This document shows, piece after piece, positions 1 through 8,223 of a stretch of 57,424 bases of DNA. The stretch lies in assembly GCF_000255705.1 (NCBI RefSeq), contig NZ_JH636439.1, positions 839,832 to 897,255 of the forward strand, given 5' to 3'. The position numbers and the translations under genes were made by a program. Position 1 is the first letter of the stretch, and the number at the start of each line of letters is the position of its first letter. Source of the DNA: Zavarzinella formosa DSM 19928. GTDB lineage: Bacteria; Planctomycetota; Planctomycetia; Gemmatales; Gemmataceae. Below the pieces are notes generated by a model. That model saw only the letters and a program-made list of their open reading frames with translations. It did no database searches and was not told the DNA's origin.

Positions 1-2
1 CC

Positions 3-1295
3 GAACAGGCGCCGCCCCGGCCATCTGGCGGACCGGCTTCCCGGCTGGACGATCTTTATCGGCTCACCATGCCGAAACTGTTCTTGCTCGCAGAGAGCGA
101 GGGCATTGCCGAACACACCGGGATGACCCGGGCGCAACTCATCGTTGGGATTGTTCGCAAGCAAATCGAACGCGGCGAAGTTGTCCGCGGTTCCGGCACC
201 CTCGAAGTGTTGCCGGACGGTTATGGCTTCCTGCGAAGCCAGGCTCACAGCTATTTGGCGAGCCCCGAGGACATTTATGTGTCCCCGAGCCAGATTCGCC
301 GAATGGGATTGAAGACCGGCTTGGTGGTTGAAGGGCCGATACGCCTTCCCATCGAAGGGCAAGACAACTTCGCCCTGATGCAAGTGGAACTGGTCAACGG
401 CGCTTCTCCGGAAGAGGCCGCCAGCATCACTTCCTTCGACGACCTGACCCCGCTACACCCGAACGCCCGCTTTGTGTTGGAAACGTCCGGCGAAGAAATG
501 TCCGGCCGTGTGGTGGACATGGTGACCCCCATTGGCAAGGGCCAGCGCGGGTTGATCGTGTCGCCGCCGCGAGCCGGGAAAACCGTGTTCCTTCAACGGA
601 TGGCCCTGTCCATCATGAAGAACACGCCGGATTGTTATGTGATCGTTCTGCTCATTGACGAACGGCCCGAAGAAGTGACGGACATGCAGCGGGTCGTCGT
701 CGGCCCGAACGTCGAGGTCGTCGCCAGCACATTCGACGAACCGCCGGATCAGCACATTCACGTCAGTGAAATCGTGCTGGAAAAGGCGAAACGTCTTGTG
801 GAACGCAAGCGGGATGTGGTGATCTTGCTTGACTCGATCACCCGTCTGGCCCGCGCTCACAACACCGAAGCCCCCGGCGGCGGTAAGCTGCTCTCCGGCG
901 GTCTCGACTCCAACGCCATGCAGAAGCCGAAACGCTTCTTCGGGGCGGCCCGAAACTTGGAAGAAGGCGGCTCGCTGACAATCATCGCCACGGCGTTGAT
1001 CGACACCGGTAGCCGGATGGACGACGTGATCTTCGAGGAATTCAAGGGGACCGGCAACATGGAGTTGCACCTTGACCGCCGCCTCGTGGACAAGCGGGTC
1101 TGGCCCGCCATTGACGTCAACCGTTCCGGGACGCGGAAAGAAGAATTGCTGGTTCACCCGGAAGAACTAGACCGGGTCCGGCTGCTCCGTCGTGTGCTGG
1201 CCGACATGAGCCCGGTCGAAGCGATGGAAATGCTGGTTTCCCGCATGCGACGCACCAAGAGCAACGTCGAATTCTTGACGGGAATGAATCTCTGA
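3..1295 (+). CDS. rho: Transcription termination factor Rho, 5' end cut by window edge
   Basis: Rho is the hexameric RNA-dependent ATPase that releases RNA polymerase at factor-dependent terminators. From the ATG at 69 the protein is 408 residues, close to the E. coli length of 419. The frame is open upstream to base 3, and the residues coded there (LDDLYRLT) still line up with the E. coli N-terminal helical domain, so the ATG at 69 may be internal and the true start may lie outside the window. Visible features are the cold-shock RNA-binding motif GYGFLRS, then [11 protein letters not shown], a Walker A motif RAGKT near residue 170, [11 protein letters not shown], a Walker B motif [14 protein letters not shown] near 250, and the secondary RNA-site region [11 protein letters not shown]. 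All core motifs are intact. It ends just before a large palindrome and converges on the DUF1080 gene. The family call is secure; only the start is uncertain. Confidence 0.97.
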   Translation, partial: EQAPPRPSGGPASRLDDLYRLTMPKLFLLAESEGIAEHTGMTRAQLIVGIVRKQIERGEVVRGSGTLEVLPDGYGFLRSQAHSYLASPEDIYVSPSQIRRMGLKTGLVVEGPIRLPIEGQDNFALMQVELVNGASPEEAASITSFDDLTPLHPNARFVLETSGEEMSGRVVDMVTPIGKGQRGLIVSPPRAGKTVFLQRMALSIMKNTPDCYVIVLLIDERPEEVTDMQRVVVGPNVEVVASTFDEPPDQHIHVSEIVLEKAKRLVERKRDVVILLDSITRLARAHNTEAPGGGKLLSGGLDSNAMQKPKRFFGAARNLEEGGSLTIIATALIDTGSRMDDVIFEEFKGTGNMELHLDRRLVDKRVWPAIDVNRSGTRKEELLVHPEELDRVRLLRRVLADMSPVEAMEMLVSRMRRTKSNVEFLTGMNL

Positions 1296-1307
1296 TTTGT
1301 CGGTTCT

Positions 1308-1434
1308 GCGAAGATGAACCACAAAGACGCAAAGGTCACACAAAGCCTCACAAAGAAATCGGAAGAAATAATTCTTCTCTGATCTTCTTTGTGAAACTTT
1401 GTGTGACCTTTGCGTCTTTGTGGTTCGTCTTCGC
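1308..1434. repeat. 127-nt near-perfect palindrome (MITE/REP-like hairpin)
   Basis: The left arm 1308-1355 and right arm 1387-1434 are 48 nt each and pair with only a few mismatches. The 31-nt centre also pairs largely with itself (GGAAGAA against TTCTTCT), so almost the whole element folds into one hairpin. The arms carry the A-rich motif ACCACAAAGACGCAAAGG and its complement. It sits between the convergent ends of rho and the DUF1080 gene, where it could end transcription in both directions. No transposase or clear target-site duplication was seen. Confidence 0.8.
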
Positions 1435-1446
1435 TTTACAGGAAGA

Positions 1447-2193
1447 TTACTTCTTCTTTGCTTCCTTCGGGATCGGGTCAGATTCCGGGGTGAGTTCTTT
1501 GGCATCGGTCAGCGTCTTCAACTTCACGTCTTTGAATTGCACGGTCATTTCGCCCATGCCGGCGTGGATTTGGAAGGCCAGAATGCCTTCGGCGGCCCGC
1601 TTGTCTTTTTGGAAGTCAATCGTTTCGGCAAAGACTTTTCCGTTGATCGTCTGGGTCAGATGGTTGCCCTTGGCGACGATCACGTATTCGTTCCAGTCGT
1701 TCACTTTGATGGCCTTGAGCAATTCGGCCGGATCCGTCACGGGCAGTTCGTACTTGGCGCCGGTCGGGTCAACCCACACCTTTGCGCCGCGGTTCGTCAT
1801 CACGCCACGGCCACGTTCTTCGTAGAGAATGCCGAAGAAGCCCATGCCCTTCGAGCCGTCGATATCGGCTTGGTAGCCGCCGACCACGAAATCTTCCGGC
1901 TTTCCGACGACCTTTGAGCGGTACTGAATCCCCGAGTTGCCGCCGACGATCTTGAACTTCACGTTCAATTCAAAGTCCTTGACCACGCCGTCCCAAATCA
2001 GGAAGCTGTTCCCCTTGGGCAGCTTGCCGTCCTTCGTGTAGCCGGTGATGGCGCCGTCCTTCACGGACCAGAGTTCGGGGAACCCTTTCCAGCCGGTGAG
2101 ATCCTTGCCGTTGAACAGTTCCTTCCAGTCGTCGGCCATCAGAGGAGATTGCATGGCGAGGAACGCGGCCACGAGCATCACAAATCGACGCAT
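1447..2193 (-). CDS. Secreted DUF1080 (3-keto-disaccharide hydrolase-like) protein
   Basis: A 248-residue protein with a signal peptide (MRRFVMLVAAFLAMQSPLMA) and one DUF1080 domain that fills the rest. The typical opening WKELFNGKDLTGWKG follows directly, and later GNSGIQYRSKV and the QADIDGSKGMGFFGILYEE stretch are as in this concanavalin-like fold. Members are abundant in planctomycetes; some act on 3-keto-glycosides, but no activity can be read from this copy. AAGGG lies about 10 nt before the ATG at 2193, supporting this start. It is divergent from the M32 carboxypeptidase and convergent with rho. The lysine-rich C-terminus (PIPKEAKKK) is unremarkable. Confidence 0.85.
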   Translation of the reverse strand: MRRFVMLVAAFLAMQSPLMADDWKELFNGKDLTGWKGFPELWSVKDGAITGYTKDGKLPKGNSFLIWDGVVKDFELNVKFKIVGGNSGIQYRSKVVGKPEDFVVGGYQADIDGSKGMGFFGILYEERGRGVMTNRGAKVWVDPTGAKYELPVTDPAELLKAIKVNDWNEYVIVAKGNHLTQTINGKVFAETIDFQKDKRAAEGILAFQIHAGMGEMTVQFKDVKLKTLTDAKELTPESDPIPKEAKKK

Positions 2194-2309
2194 CGGAGAG
2201 ACCCTTCAGATTAAAGTGCGGGCGATGGAGTGTCAGGTTGGGGATATGACCCTTTCTTCATGATGGCTACCATGTCTGATGACATCGAACACTTTCGGAG
2301 ATTGACGGG

Positions 2310-3824
2310 ATGACCACGGAAGCCGCCTACCAGGAATTGTTGACCATCAGCCGGGAAGCATCGCTGCTTGGTTCCTGCGGGGCGTTGTTGGGCTGGGACG
2401 AGCGGACTTACCTCCCGCCGAAGGGGGCCGAATTTCGCGGGGATCAGATGGCGCTGCTCGCCCGACTGACCCATGAAATGAACACTTCTCCGAAGATTGG
2501 CGACTTGCTGGGCACGCTGGAGGCGGCCGGTTGGAACAAGCACGACGATGCCGTGATCGCCGGAAATATCCGCGAGATTCGCCGGGGATACAACCGGGCC
2601 GTGAAACTGCCCAAGAGCCTCGTTGAAGAATTGGCCCGGATCACAACACGATCACAAGGTGTCTGGCAGGAGGCCCGGCGAACAAACGATTTTCCGGCGT
2701 TTCGCCCGTGGCTGGAGCAAATTGTCTCCCTGAAGAAGCAGGAAGCGGACGCCGTTGGTTATATCGCCCACCCCTACAATGCGCTGCTCGATGAATATGA
2801 ACCGGGCGCGACGGCCGCCGGGGTGACAACGATTTTTGCCGGATTGGCCAAAGAGTTGGTTCCGCTGATCGAGGCCATCCGCAATTCATCTATGAAAGCG
2901 AATCCGGAGATATTAAGCGGTGATTTTCCGGTCAACCTTCAGGAAACCTTCTCGCGTGAAGCGGCCACTGCCATTGGTTTCGATTTTGAAGCGGGGCGAT
3001 TGGACACAACCACCCATCCGTTTTGTTCCGGGATCGGGCCGGGAGATTGCCGGATCACCACCCGTTATAACCCGCGATTTTTCAACGAAGCTCTCTTCGG
3101 AGTATTGCACGAGGCCGGGCATGGCATTTACGAGCAAGGGTTAAAAGCGGAAGCTTTCGGAACACCCGCCGGGAGTTTTTGTTCTTTGGGCATCCATGAG
3201 TCTCAATCGCGGTTTTGGGAAAACCAAGTTGGCCGAAGTCCGGAGTTTTGGGAACACTGGTTCCCCAAGGCCAAGGAAGTATTTCCCACGGCCTTGAAGG
3301 ATGTTCGACCCGAGTCATTCCATCTGGCGATCAATGAAGTGAAGCCTTCGTTCATCCGGGTGGAAGCGGACGAGGCGACCTACAACTTGCACATCATTTT
3401 GCGGTTTGAATTGGAACGCGACCTCCTGACGGGACAACTCCCGGTGGCCGATCTTCCCGCCGCGTGGAATGAACGATTTCGAGCCATGTTTGGTCTCACG
3501 CCTCCGGATGATCGACTCGGCTGTTTGCAAGACATCCACTGGAGCATGGGGGGCATCGGTTACTTCCCCACATATACGCTTGGGAATCTGTACGCCGCTC
3601 AGTTCATGCAACGGGTGCGAACCGATTTTCCGACCCTCGACGACGATTTCCGCAAGGGGAATTATCTCGAATTGAAGGGGTGGCTGAACCGGGAAATTCA
3701 CCGTCATGGCCGGACTTATTTGCCTGGCGACCTGTGCGAACGCATCACCGGCCAATCGCTGAGTTTCATGCCGTTTGTCGAGTACCTGCGCGAGAAAATG
3801 GGCCGGATGTATCGATTGTCCTGA
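2310..3824 (+). CDS. Carboxypeptidase Taq (M32) family metallocarboxypeptidase
   Basis: A 504-residue cytosolic zinc carboxypeptidase of the M32 family, the usual length for the family. The zinc motif HEAGH is in GVLHEAGHGIYEQGL, at about residue 268, and the metal-ligand Glu region HESQSRFWENQVGRS follows about 30 residues later. The N-terminal part LGWDERTYLPPKGAEFRGDQ and the C-terminal QDIHWSMGGIGYFPTYTLGNLYAAQ are characteristic. No signal peptide is present. CGGAGA about 11 nt before the ATG at 2310 supports the start. These enzymes trim C-terminal residues from peptides. The gene stands alone, divergent from the DUF1080 gene. Confidence 0.95.
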   Translation: MTTEAAYQELLTISREASLLGSCGALLGWDERTYLPPKGAEFRGDQMALLARLTHEMNTSPKIGDLLGTLEAAGWNKHDDAVIAGNIREIRRGYNRAVKLPKSLVEELARITTRSQGVWQEARRTNDFPAFRPWLEQIVSLKKQEADAVGYIAHPYNALLDEYEPGATAAGVTTIFAGLAKELVPLIEAIRNSSMKANPEILSGDFPVNLQETFSREAATAIGFDFEAGRLDTTTHPFCSGIGPGDCRITTRYNPRFFNEALFGVLHEAGHGIYEQGLKAEAFGTPAGSFCSLGIHESQSRFWENQVGRSPEFWEHWFPKAKEVFPTALKDVRPESFHLAINEVKPSFIRVEADEATYNLHIILRFELERDLLTGQLPVADLPAAWNERFRAMFGLTPPDDRLGCLQDIHWSMGGIGYFPTYTLGNLYAAQFMQRVRTDFPTLDDDFRKGNYLELKGWLNREIHRHGRTYLPGDLCERITGQSLSFMPFVEYLREKMGRMYRLS

Positions 3825-3832
3825 ATATGCCG

Positions 3833-3873
3833 GCCGGGACCATGTTGAACGGAGGAAGTTTGACGGTCCCGGC
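3833..3873 (+). terminator. Possible hairpin after the M32 gene
   Basis: GCCGGGACC (3833-3841) and GGTCCCGGC (3865-3873) form a perfect 9-bp inverted repeat with a 23-nt spacer, starting 8 nt after the M32 stop codon. No T-run follows, so it is not a canonical intrinsic terminator. Confidence 0.35.
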
Positions 3874-3983
3874 GGGTTCACCGGATCTTCCGCTTCTAAG
3901 GTTGAAAAGGTTTGAATGGATTGCGTCGCCGGGATGGTTTCCATGAACTCCGCCGGTTCTTCGGAAGAGGCCGGTCAGAGGGT

Positions 3984-4000
3984 TTTGATTACCAATCAAA
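3984..4000. promoter_or_regulatory. Small inverted repeat upstream of the kinase gene
   Basis: TTTGATT-ACC-AATCAAA is a perfect 7-bp inverted repeat with a 3-nt centre, about 90 nt before the likely kinase start. It has the size of a regulator-binding site or a short hairpin. No function can be assigned. Confidence 0.3.
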
Positions 4001-4090
4001 TCGTCAGATCAGTCGTTGGACACATCAAAGTTTCTGTGGCCTGATGTATATGTAAACTCGGCAATGACGGTACATCCCAGAGAGTCAACG

Positions 4091-5095
4091 ATGCGAGCCG
4101 GGACTTCGCGGACCGGCACGGATGCAGATTTGGAATTGGATTCCCAAGACGTGACTTCGACAGCCGTGCTGTCTAGTGCGGAAACGCTGCCAGACATCCG
4201 GCTTGAAGTCTCCTTGCCTCCTATCGGGGGCTATCTCGGCCGCTGTCGTCTTCAGGCCCATATGGCGGCCGGGAGCAATAGTGCTGTCTTCCTCGGGGAA
4301 TTGTGGGACCTCCGCATTCCGGTTGCCGTGAAGGTGCTTGCCCCTCGGGATCCATCCTTTCGTGCCTCGCTTGCCGTCCACCTGCGGAACGAGTTTGAAG
4401 TCCTCTGCAAGCTGTCGCACGCCTGCATCGCCCGCCTGTGGGATTATCGGGACGATCACGAACAACCGCACCTTGCCACGGAATATGTTCACAGCCTGAC
4501 ACTTGACCAACTCCGCATCAAACACGGTGGTCGGGTGAGTGTGAAACTTGCCCTCCGCATCGCCCTGAAGATTGTGGACGGATTGTCCTCGGCCTGGAGG
4601 CTGGGATTTGCGCACCGAGACGTGAAACCGGAGAATATCCTGTTCACGCCGGATGGCAACGTCAAGATCATCGACTGGGGGCTGGCGGGAGAGGTGGGCA
4701 GGGAACTACCCTCCACGCTCATCGCGGAACCAACCCGGTTCATCGGCACGCCTGCTTATATGGCCCCCGAATCGGCGCGGACGAACCGGGCTTTTGACCA
4801 TCGGACGGACATCTACAGCCTTGGGGCGACGATTTATCATCTCGTCACCGGGAAATTGGCCTTTGAGCATGTGATGGCCACAAAGATGATCCTCGCCCAT
4901 CTTCACGAACCGCTGACACCGGCCTTCGACCATGTGCAGGAACCGGGAATGCTTCGATTGTCCGAAGTGCTTTCCCGAATGATGGCGAAGAACCCGAATG
5001 ATCGCTACCAAGATCCCGACGAGCTTCGGGATGATCTGACGCGGGCCCTGTCTGAAGACTCTGGTGGAAATTCCAAATTCATTCGGATTCGCTGA
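4091..5095 (+). CDS. Cytosolic eukaryote-like Ser/Thr protein kinase with DWG motif
   Basis: The kinase domain occupies nearly the whole protein (334 residues from the ATG at 4091). Visible motifs: the ATP lysine in VAVKVL, catalytic loop HRDVKPENILF, metal-binding loop IIDWGLAG (DWG in place of DFG), and GTPAYMAPES before the substrate groove. The glycine loop is weak (AAGSNSAVFLG in place of GxGxxGxV). No membrane segment or sensor domain follows, unlike most planctomycete kinases. In-frame TTG (4016) and ATG (4064) codons also exist; 4091 is preferred because AGAGAG lies just upstream and the residues before it look non-conserved, but the start is not certain. The 3' end overlaps the convergent psuG gene by 17 nt. 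Confidence 0.88.
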   Translation: MRAGTSRTGTDADLELDSQDVTSTAVLSSAETLPDIRLEVSLPPIGGYLGRCRLQAHMAAGSNSAVFLGELWDLRIPVAVKVLAPRDPSFRASLAVHLRNEFEVLCKLSHACIARLWDYRDDHEQPHLATEYVHSLTLDQLRIKHGGRVSVKLALRIALKIVDGLSSAWRLGFAHRDVKPENILFTPDGNVKIIDWGLAGEVGRELPSTLIAEPTRFIGTPAYMAPESARTNRAFDHRTDIYSLGATIYHLVTGKLAFEHVMATKMILAHLHEPLTPAFDHVQEPGMLRLSEVLSRMMAKNPNDRYQDPDELRDDLTRALSEDSGGNSKFIRIR

Positions 5096-5996
5096 GGGCC
5101 GTCGCCACAAGGGCCGCCAGCCGGGCATTGGCGACAATCAACGCCTGGTTCGCTCGCAAGGTCTTTCCCGCGGACAGTTCAGCGATTCGCTTCAACAAGA
5201 ATGGTGTGACGCTTGCCCCCGTCACTTGCTTTTCTGTTGCTTCCCGCTCGGCAATCTCACACCAACCTTGAAATTCATCTCCATCAATCGCCACCTCCGT
5301 CGGCAACGATTGCGCGAGGACCGCCCCGCCCCCGCCAAGTTTTCGATGAGCCATGAACAGGCGGGCGGCCATCGCCGGATCATCCACTCGGGCCGGAACC
5401 GGCAAGTTCACGTTGCTCAGGTAAAAGCCCGGCAGAAGGTCTGTTTGATAGCCAACAACGGGGACGGAGAGGGTTTCCAAAATCTCCAAGGTTCGCGGCA
5501 AATCGAGAATGCTTTTCGCCCCGGCGCACACGACAAGAACCGGTGTTCGGGCCAGTTCCACAAGATCGGCGGAGATGTCGAAATCTTGGCCGGAATCCCG
5601 GTGGGCCCCGCCAATTCCACCGGTGGCGAAGATTGAAATACCCGCCTGACGGGCCAGAAACATGGTCGCGGCCACCGTGGTTGCCGCGTGAAGACCTTTG
5701 GCCATCGCGGTTGGCAGATCGCGCCGACTGGCCTTGAGAATTCCAGCGGTCGTGGCAAATTCCCGGAGTTGATGTTCAAAGAGCCCAATGGTCGGCACGC
5801 CATTCCACACGGCAATGGTGGCCGGGGTGACTCCTGCGGCTCGGATGGCATCTTCGGATTCCATTGCGGTTGCCAGATTGGTTGGCCACGGCAAACCATG
5901 CGAAATCAGCGTGGATTCCAAGGCGACGACCGGCCGCCCCGTTTCGAGGGCCGTGCGGACTGTCGGGTGAATTGCCAGCCAATCGGGAAAAACCAT
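5079..5996 (-). CDS. psuG: Pseudouridine-5'-phosphate glycosidase
   Basis: PsuG reversibly cleaves pseudouridine 5'-phosphate into uracil and ribose 5-phosphate, the second step of pseudouridine catabolism. The 305-residue protein shows the family motifs RPVVALESTLISHGLPWP near the N-terminus, the WNGVPTIGL segment, ATGGIGGAHRDSGQDFDISADL, and VLVVCAGAKSILDL with the catalytic lysine. The chosen ATG at 5996 gives MVFPDWLAIHPTV, close to the family start; the frame is open further upstream to 6056 but that stretch is not conserved. No PsuK kinase gene is adjacent, which is unusual since the two are often linked. The gene is convergent with the kinase (17-nt overlap) and divergent from the rhomboid gene. 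Confidence 0.93.
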   Translation of the reverse strand: MVFPDWLAIHPTVRTALETGRPVVALESTLISHGLPWPTNLATAMESEDAIRAAGVTPATIAVWNGVPTIGLFEHQLREFATTAGILKASRRDLPTAMAKGLHAATTVAATMFLARQAGISIFATGGIGGAHRDSGQDFDISADLVELARTPVLVVCAGAKSILDLPRTLEILETLSVPVVGYQTDLLPGFYLSNVNLPVPARVDDPAMAARLFMAHRKLGGGGAVLAQSLPTEVAIDGDEFQGWCEIAEREATEKQVTGASVTPFLLKRIAELSAGKTLRANQALIVANARLAALVATALSESE

Positions 5997-6082
5997 CGCG
6001 TTTGCTCCGCATCCATCGACAATCGGCCGGGTCGGCTGATAATGGCCAAGTGGCACGTCGCGTTGGCCCTTGTGTGGATATC

Positions 6083-7225
6083 ATGCCGGAAATTGCCGAA
6101 TCGTCACTCCGGGAAACGCTCCTGCGAGCCATCGCCGAACAAGGCGCCGAACCTTGGCTGCCCCGCTTGCATGCGGAAAAGCACTCCTTGGACCTGGAGT
6201 CGCTGTATTCCCCGTTGAATGATCTCCGGATCGCCAATCTGATTCAATTGACGGAATGGCAGCAGGGGCATGGCCAGGGTTATCAGATCACCGAGCTTGG
6301 CCGGGAAGTGTTGCGCGACCCGGTGTTTCTCCTCCAAATGCACAAGGGGCTTTCCCGCTCAACCATTCCAGTGGTCGAACCGTTGGAAACGGTTGTGAGT
6401 TCCAACGCGACCCCGCTCGAACGGGGTGACGCAGCCCGCGAGGCTATTTACGGATTTCGATCCACTCCGATCATCTATGTCATTCTGGCCGTCAACATCG
6501 TTGCTTTTCTCATCACCTTGATCTTTTCCGTCCGGGAAGGAACCCCGGTCATGCGATTTCTCGACCGGGGGGATGTGGTGGTGATGGCCAAGCTCGGCGC
6601 GGCCGGAATGCCCGAGTTGGCGAAGGGGGAATGGTATCGACTGGTCACCTGTTGTTTTCTGCATTTCGGCTTGCTTCACATCACGCTGAACATGACCTCG
6701 TTGTATCTCTCCCGGCGAATTGAAAACGTCTGGGGTTCCGGGCGGTTGCTGATCCTGTATGTCATTTGTGGCATCTGTGGCAGCGTCACATCCATGCTTT
6801 ATGAACCGGGCTCCCCTGACCGGCCGTTATATCTTGCCGGTGCGTCCGGTGCGTTGTGGGGGATCATGACCTCGCATTTGTGCTGGCTGTATCTGAACCG
6901 GAGACATTTCGCCCCGGCCGAAGTCCAGCGGTGGATGGCCTCGATTTCCTACACACTGTTGCTGAACATCGGTATCAGCATGCTCCCGAATGTCAGCATG
7001 GCGGCCCACTTGGGGGGCGGCATCGCGGGGTTGATCGCCACGCCGTTGCTTCAAATTCACCGATTTGGCGCCCCCGCCCGGCGGTTGTCGGCCGGGGTGT
7101 TGCTGGCTTTGCTTCCGTCGCTGTTTCTCACCACGCTGGCGATGGCGATTGAACGAGATTCCCGGTTGAAGGTCTTCGTGGAAGCTGAAAAGAAGCAAGC
7201 AGAACCTCCGGTGACTCCTTGGTGA
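6083..7225 (+). CDS. Rhomboid-family intramembrane serine protease
   Basis: A 380-residue membrane protein. The N-terminal 120 or so residues (from MPEIAESSLRETLLRAIAEQ) are soluble and have no domain I recognise. Transmembrane segments begin at IIYVILAVNIVAFLITLIF. Rhomboid signatures are all present: HFGLLHITLNM, then the catalytic serine in LAGASGALWGIM and the catalytic histidine in MAAHLGGGIAGL. Such proteases cleave single-pass membrane proteins within the bilayer. The ATG at 6083 is preferred because the open frame upstream is antisense to psuG and shows no family similarity. The substrate is unknown. Confidence 0.9.
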   Translation: MPEIAESSLRETLLRAIAEQGAEPWLPRLHAEKHSLDLESLYSPLNDLRIANLIQLTEWQQGHGQGYQITELGREVLRDPVFLLQMHKGLSRSTIPVVEPLETVVSSNATPLERGDAAREAIYGFRSTPIIYVILAVNIVAFLITLIFSVREGTPVMRFLDRGDVVVMAKLGAAGMPELAKGEWYRLVTCCFLHFGLLHITLNMTSLYLSRRIENVWGSGRLLILYVICGICGSVTSMLYEPGSPDRPLYLAGASGALWGIMTSHLCWLYLNRRHFAPAEVQRWMASISYTLLLNIGISMLPNVSMAAHLGGGIAGLIATPLLQIHRFGAPARRLSAGVLLALLPSLFLTTLAMAIERDSRLKVFVEAEKKQAEPPVTPW

Positions 7226-7317
7226 CTCCCTGACGGTTGAATCTCATCCGCTTGTCGAATCAGTCGTCGAAACCAAAATACCGGAACGTCTCTTCCCACC
7301 TATTGCTGGAGTCATCC

Positions 7318-8157
7318 ATGAAGACTGGCATGAATCTTCTTCTCTGGACGGGGCACGTCACGGAGGAACTCTATCCTGTCATCGCCGACATCAAAGCCAC
7401 GGGCTTCGACGGAGTGGAAATCCCGATTTTTGACGGCGATCCTGCCCATTACTCGAAGATCAAGAAGGAACTCGACAATCAGGGGCTGGAATGCACCACC
7501 GTCACCGTGGTCGGCCCGGACCATAGTCCGATCAGCCCGGATGCGAAAGTCCGCGAGGCGGCTCTTAATCGCTTGAAATGGGCCATCGATTGTAATCACG
7601 CCTTGGGAGCGTGGAACATGGTGGGGCCATTCCATTCCCCGCTTGGGGTCTTCTCCGGGGTGCCGCCGACTGAAGACGAACGAAAGCGGGCCGCCGATGT
7701 GCTAAGGGCGGCCGCCGAGTATGCCGCCCAGGCGAAAGTGCAATTGTGCGTGGAGTATCTCAATCGGTTCGAGTGCTATTTCCTGACGACCGCCGCCGAC
7801 GCGGTGGCCCTCGTCAACCGGGTGAATCACCCGAGCCTCAAGACGATGTATGACACCTTCCACGCCCACATTGAGGAAAAGAGCCAGGCGGCCCCGATCT
7901 ATCAAACGGCCCCGGTGTTGGGGCACGTCCACATCAGCGAGAATGATCGGGGCACGCCGGGAACCGGGCAGGTGAATTGGGCAGAAGCATTCGCCACGCT
8001 CAAAAAGATCGGCTACGACGGTTGGATGGTGATCGAAGCCTTTGGCCGGGCCTTGCCCGACTTGGCCGCCGCCACGAAGGTCTGGCGGGATTTGTTCCCG
8101 ACGCCGAAACACGTTTATGCCGACGGATTGAAGTGGATTAAGCAAAACTGGAAGTGA
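7318..8157 (+). CDS. Sugar phosphate isomerase/epimerase (xylose isomerase-like TIM barrel)
   Basis: A 279-residue AP-endonuclease-2-like TIM barrel of the D-psicose/D-tagatose 3-epimerase and hydroxypyruvate isomerase group. Visible metal-site segments: FDGVEIPIF, the glutamate in LCVEYLNRFECYF, MYDTFHAHIEE, LGHVHISENDRG and the last glutamate in GWMVIEAFG. The ATG at 7318 is preferred over one 81 nt upstream because MKTGMNLLLWTG matches the family start and CTGGAG lies just upstream. It has no signal peptide. Substrate cannot be fixed from sequence. It is followed directly by a bidirectional terminator. Confidence 0.88.
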   Translation: MKTGMNLLLWTGHVTEELYPVIADIKATGFDGVEIPIFDGDPAHYSKIKKELDNQGLECTTVTVVGPDHSPISPDAKVREAALNRLKWAIDCNHALGAWNMVGPFHSPLGVFSGVPPTEDERKRAADVLRAAAEYAAQAKVQLCVEYLNRFECYFLTTAADAVALVNRVNHPSLKTMYDTFHAHIEEKSQAAPIYQTAPVLGHVHISENDRGTPGTGQVNWAEAFATLKKIGYDGWMVIEAFGRALPDLAAATKVWRDLFPTPKHVYADGLKWIKQNWK

Positions 8158-8158
8158 A

Positions 8159-8196
8159 AAAAGAAGGCCGAGCTTTTAAGCTCGGCCTTCTTTCTT
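8159..8196. terminator. Bidirectional intrinsic terminator
   Basis: AGAAGGCCGAGCT pairs with AGCTCGGCCTTCT around a short TTAA loop. T-rich sequence follows on the plus strand (TTTCTT) and a T6 run follows on the minus strand. It lies between the convergent epimerase and DUF1549 genes and probably serves both. Confidence 0.9.
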
Positions 8197-8223
8197 ATCC
8201 GTCAATCGGAACTGATCTGCGAA

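Noticed and set aside
5864-6082. N-terminal extension of the rhomboid frame
   Set aside because: It overlaps psuG antisense and lacks similarity or a ribosome site; ATG 6083 gives a sensible start.
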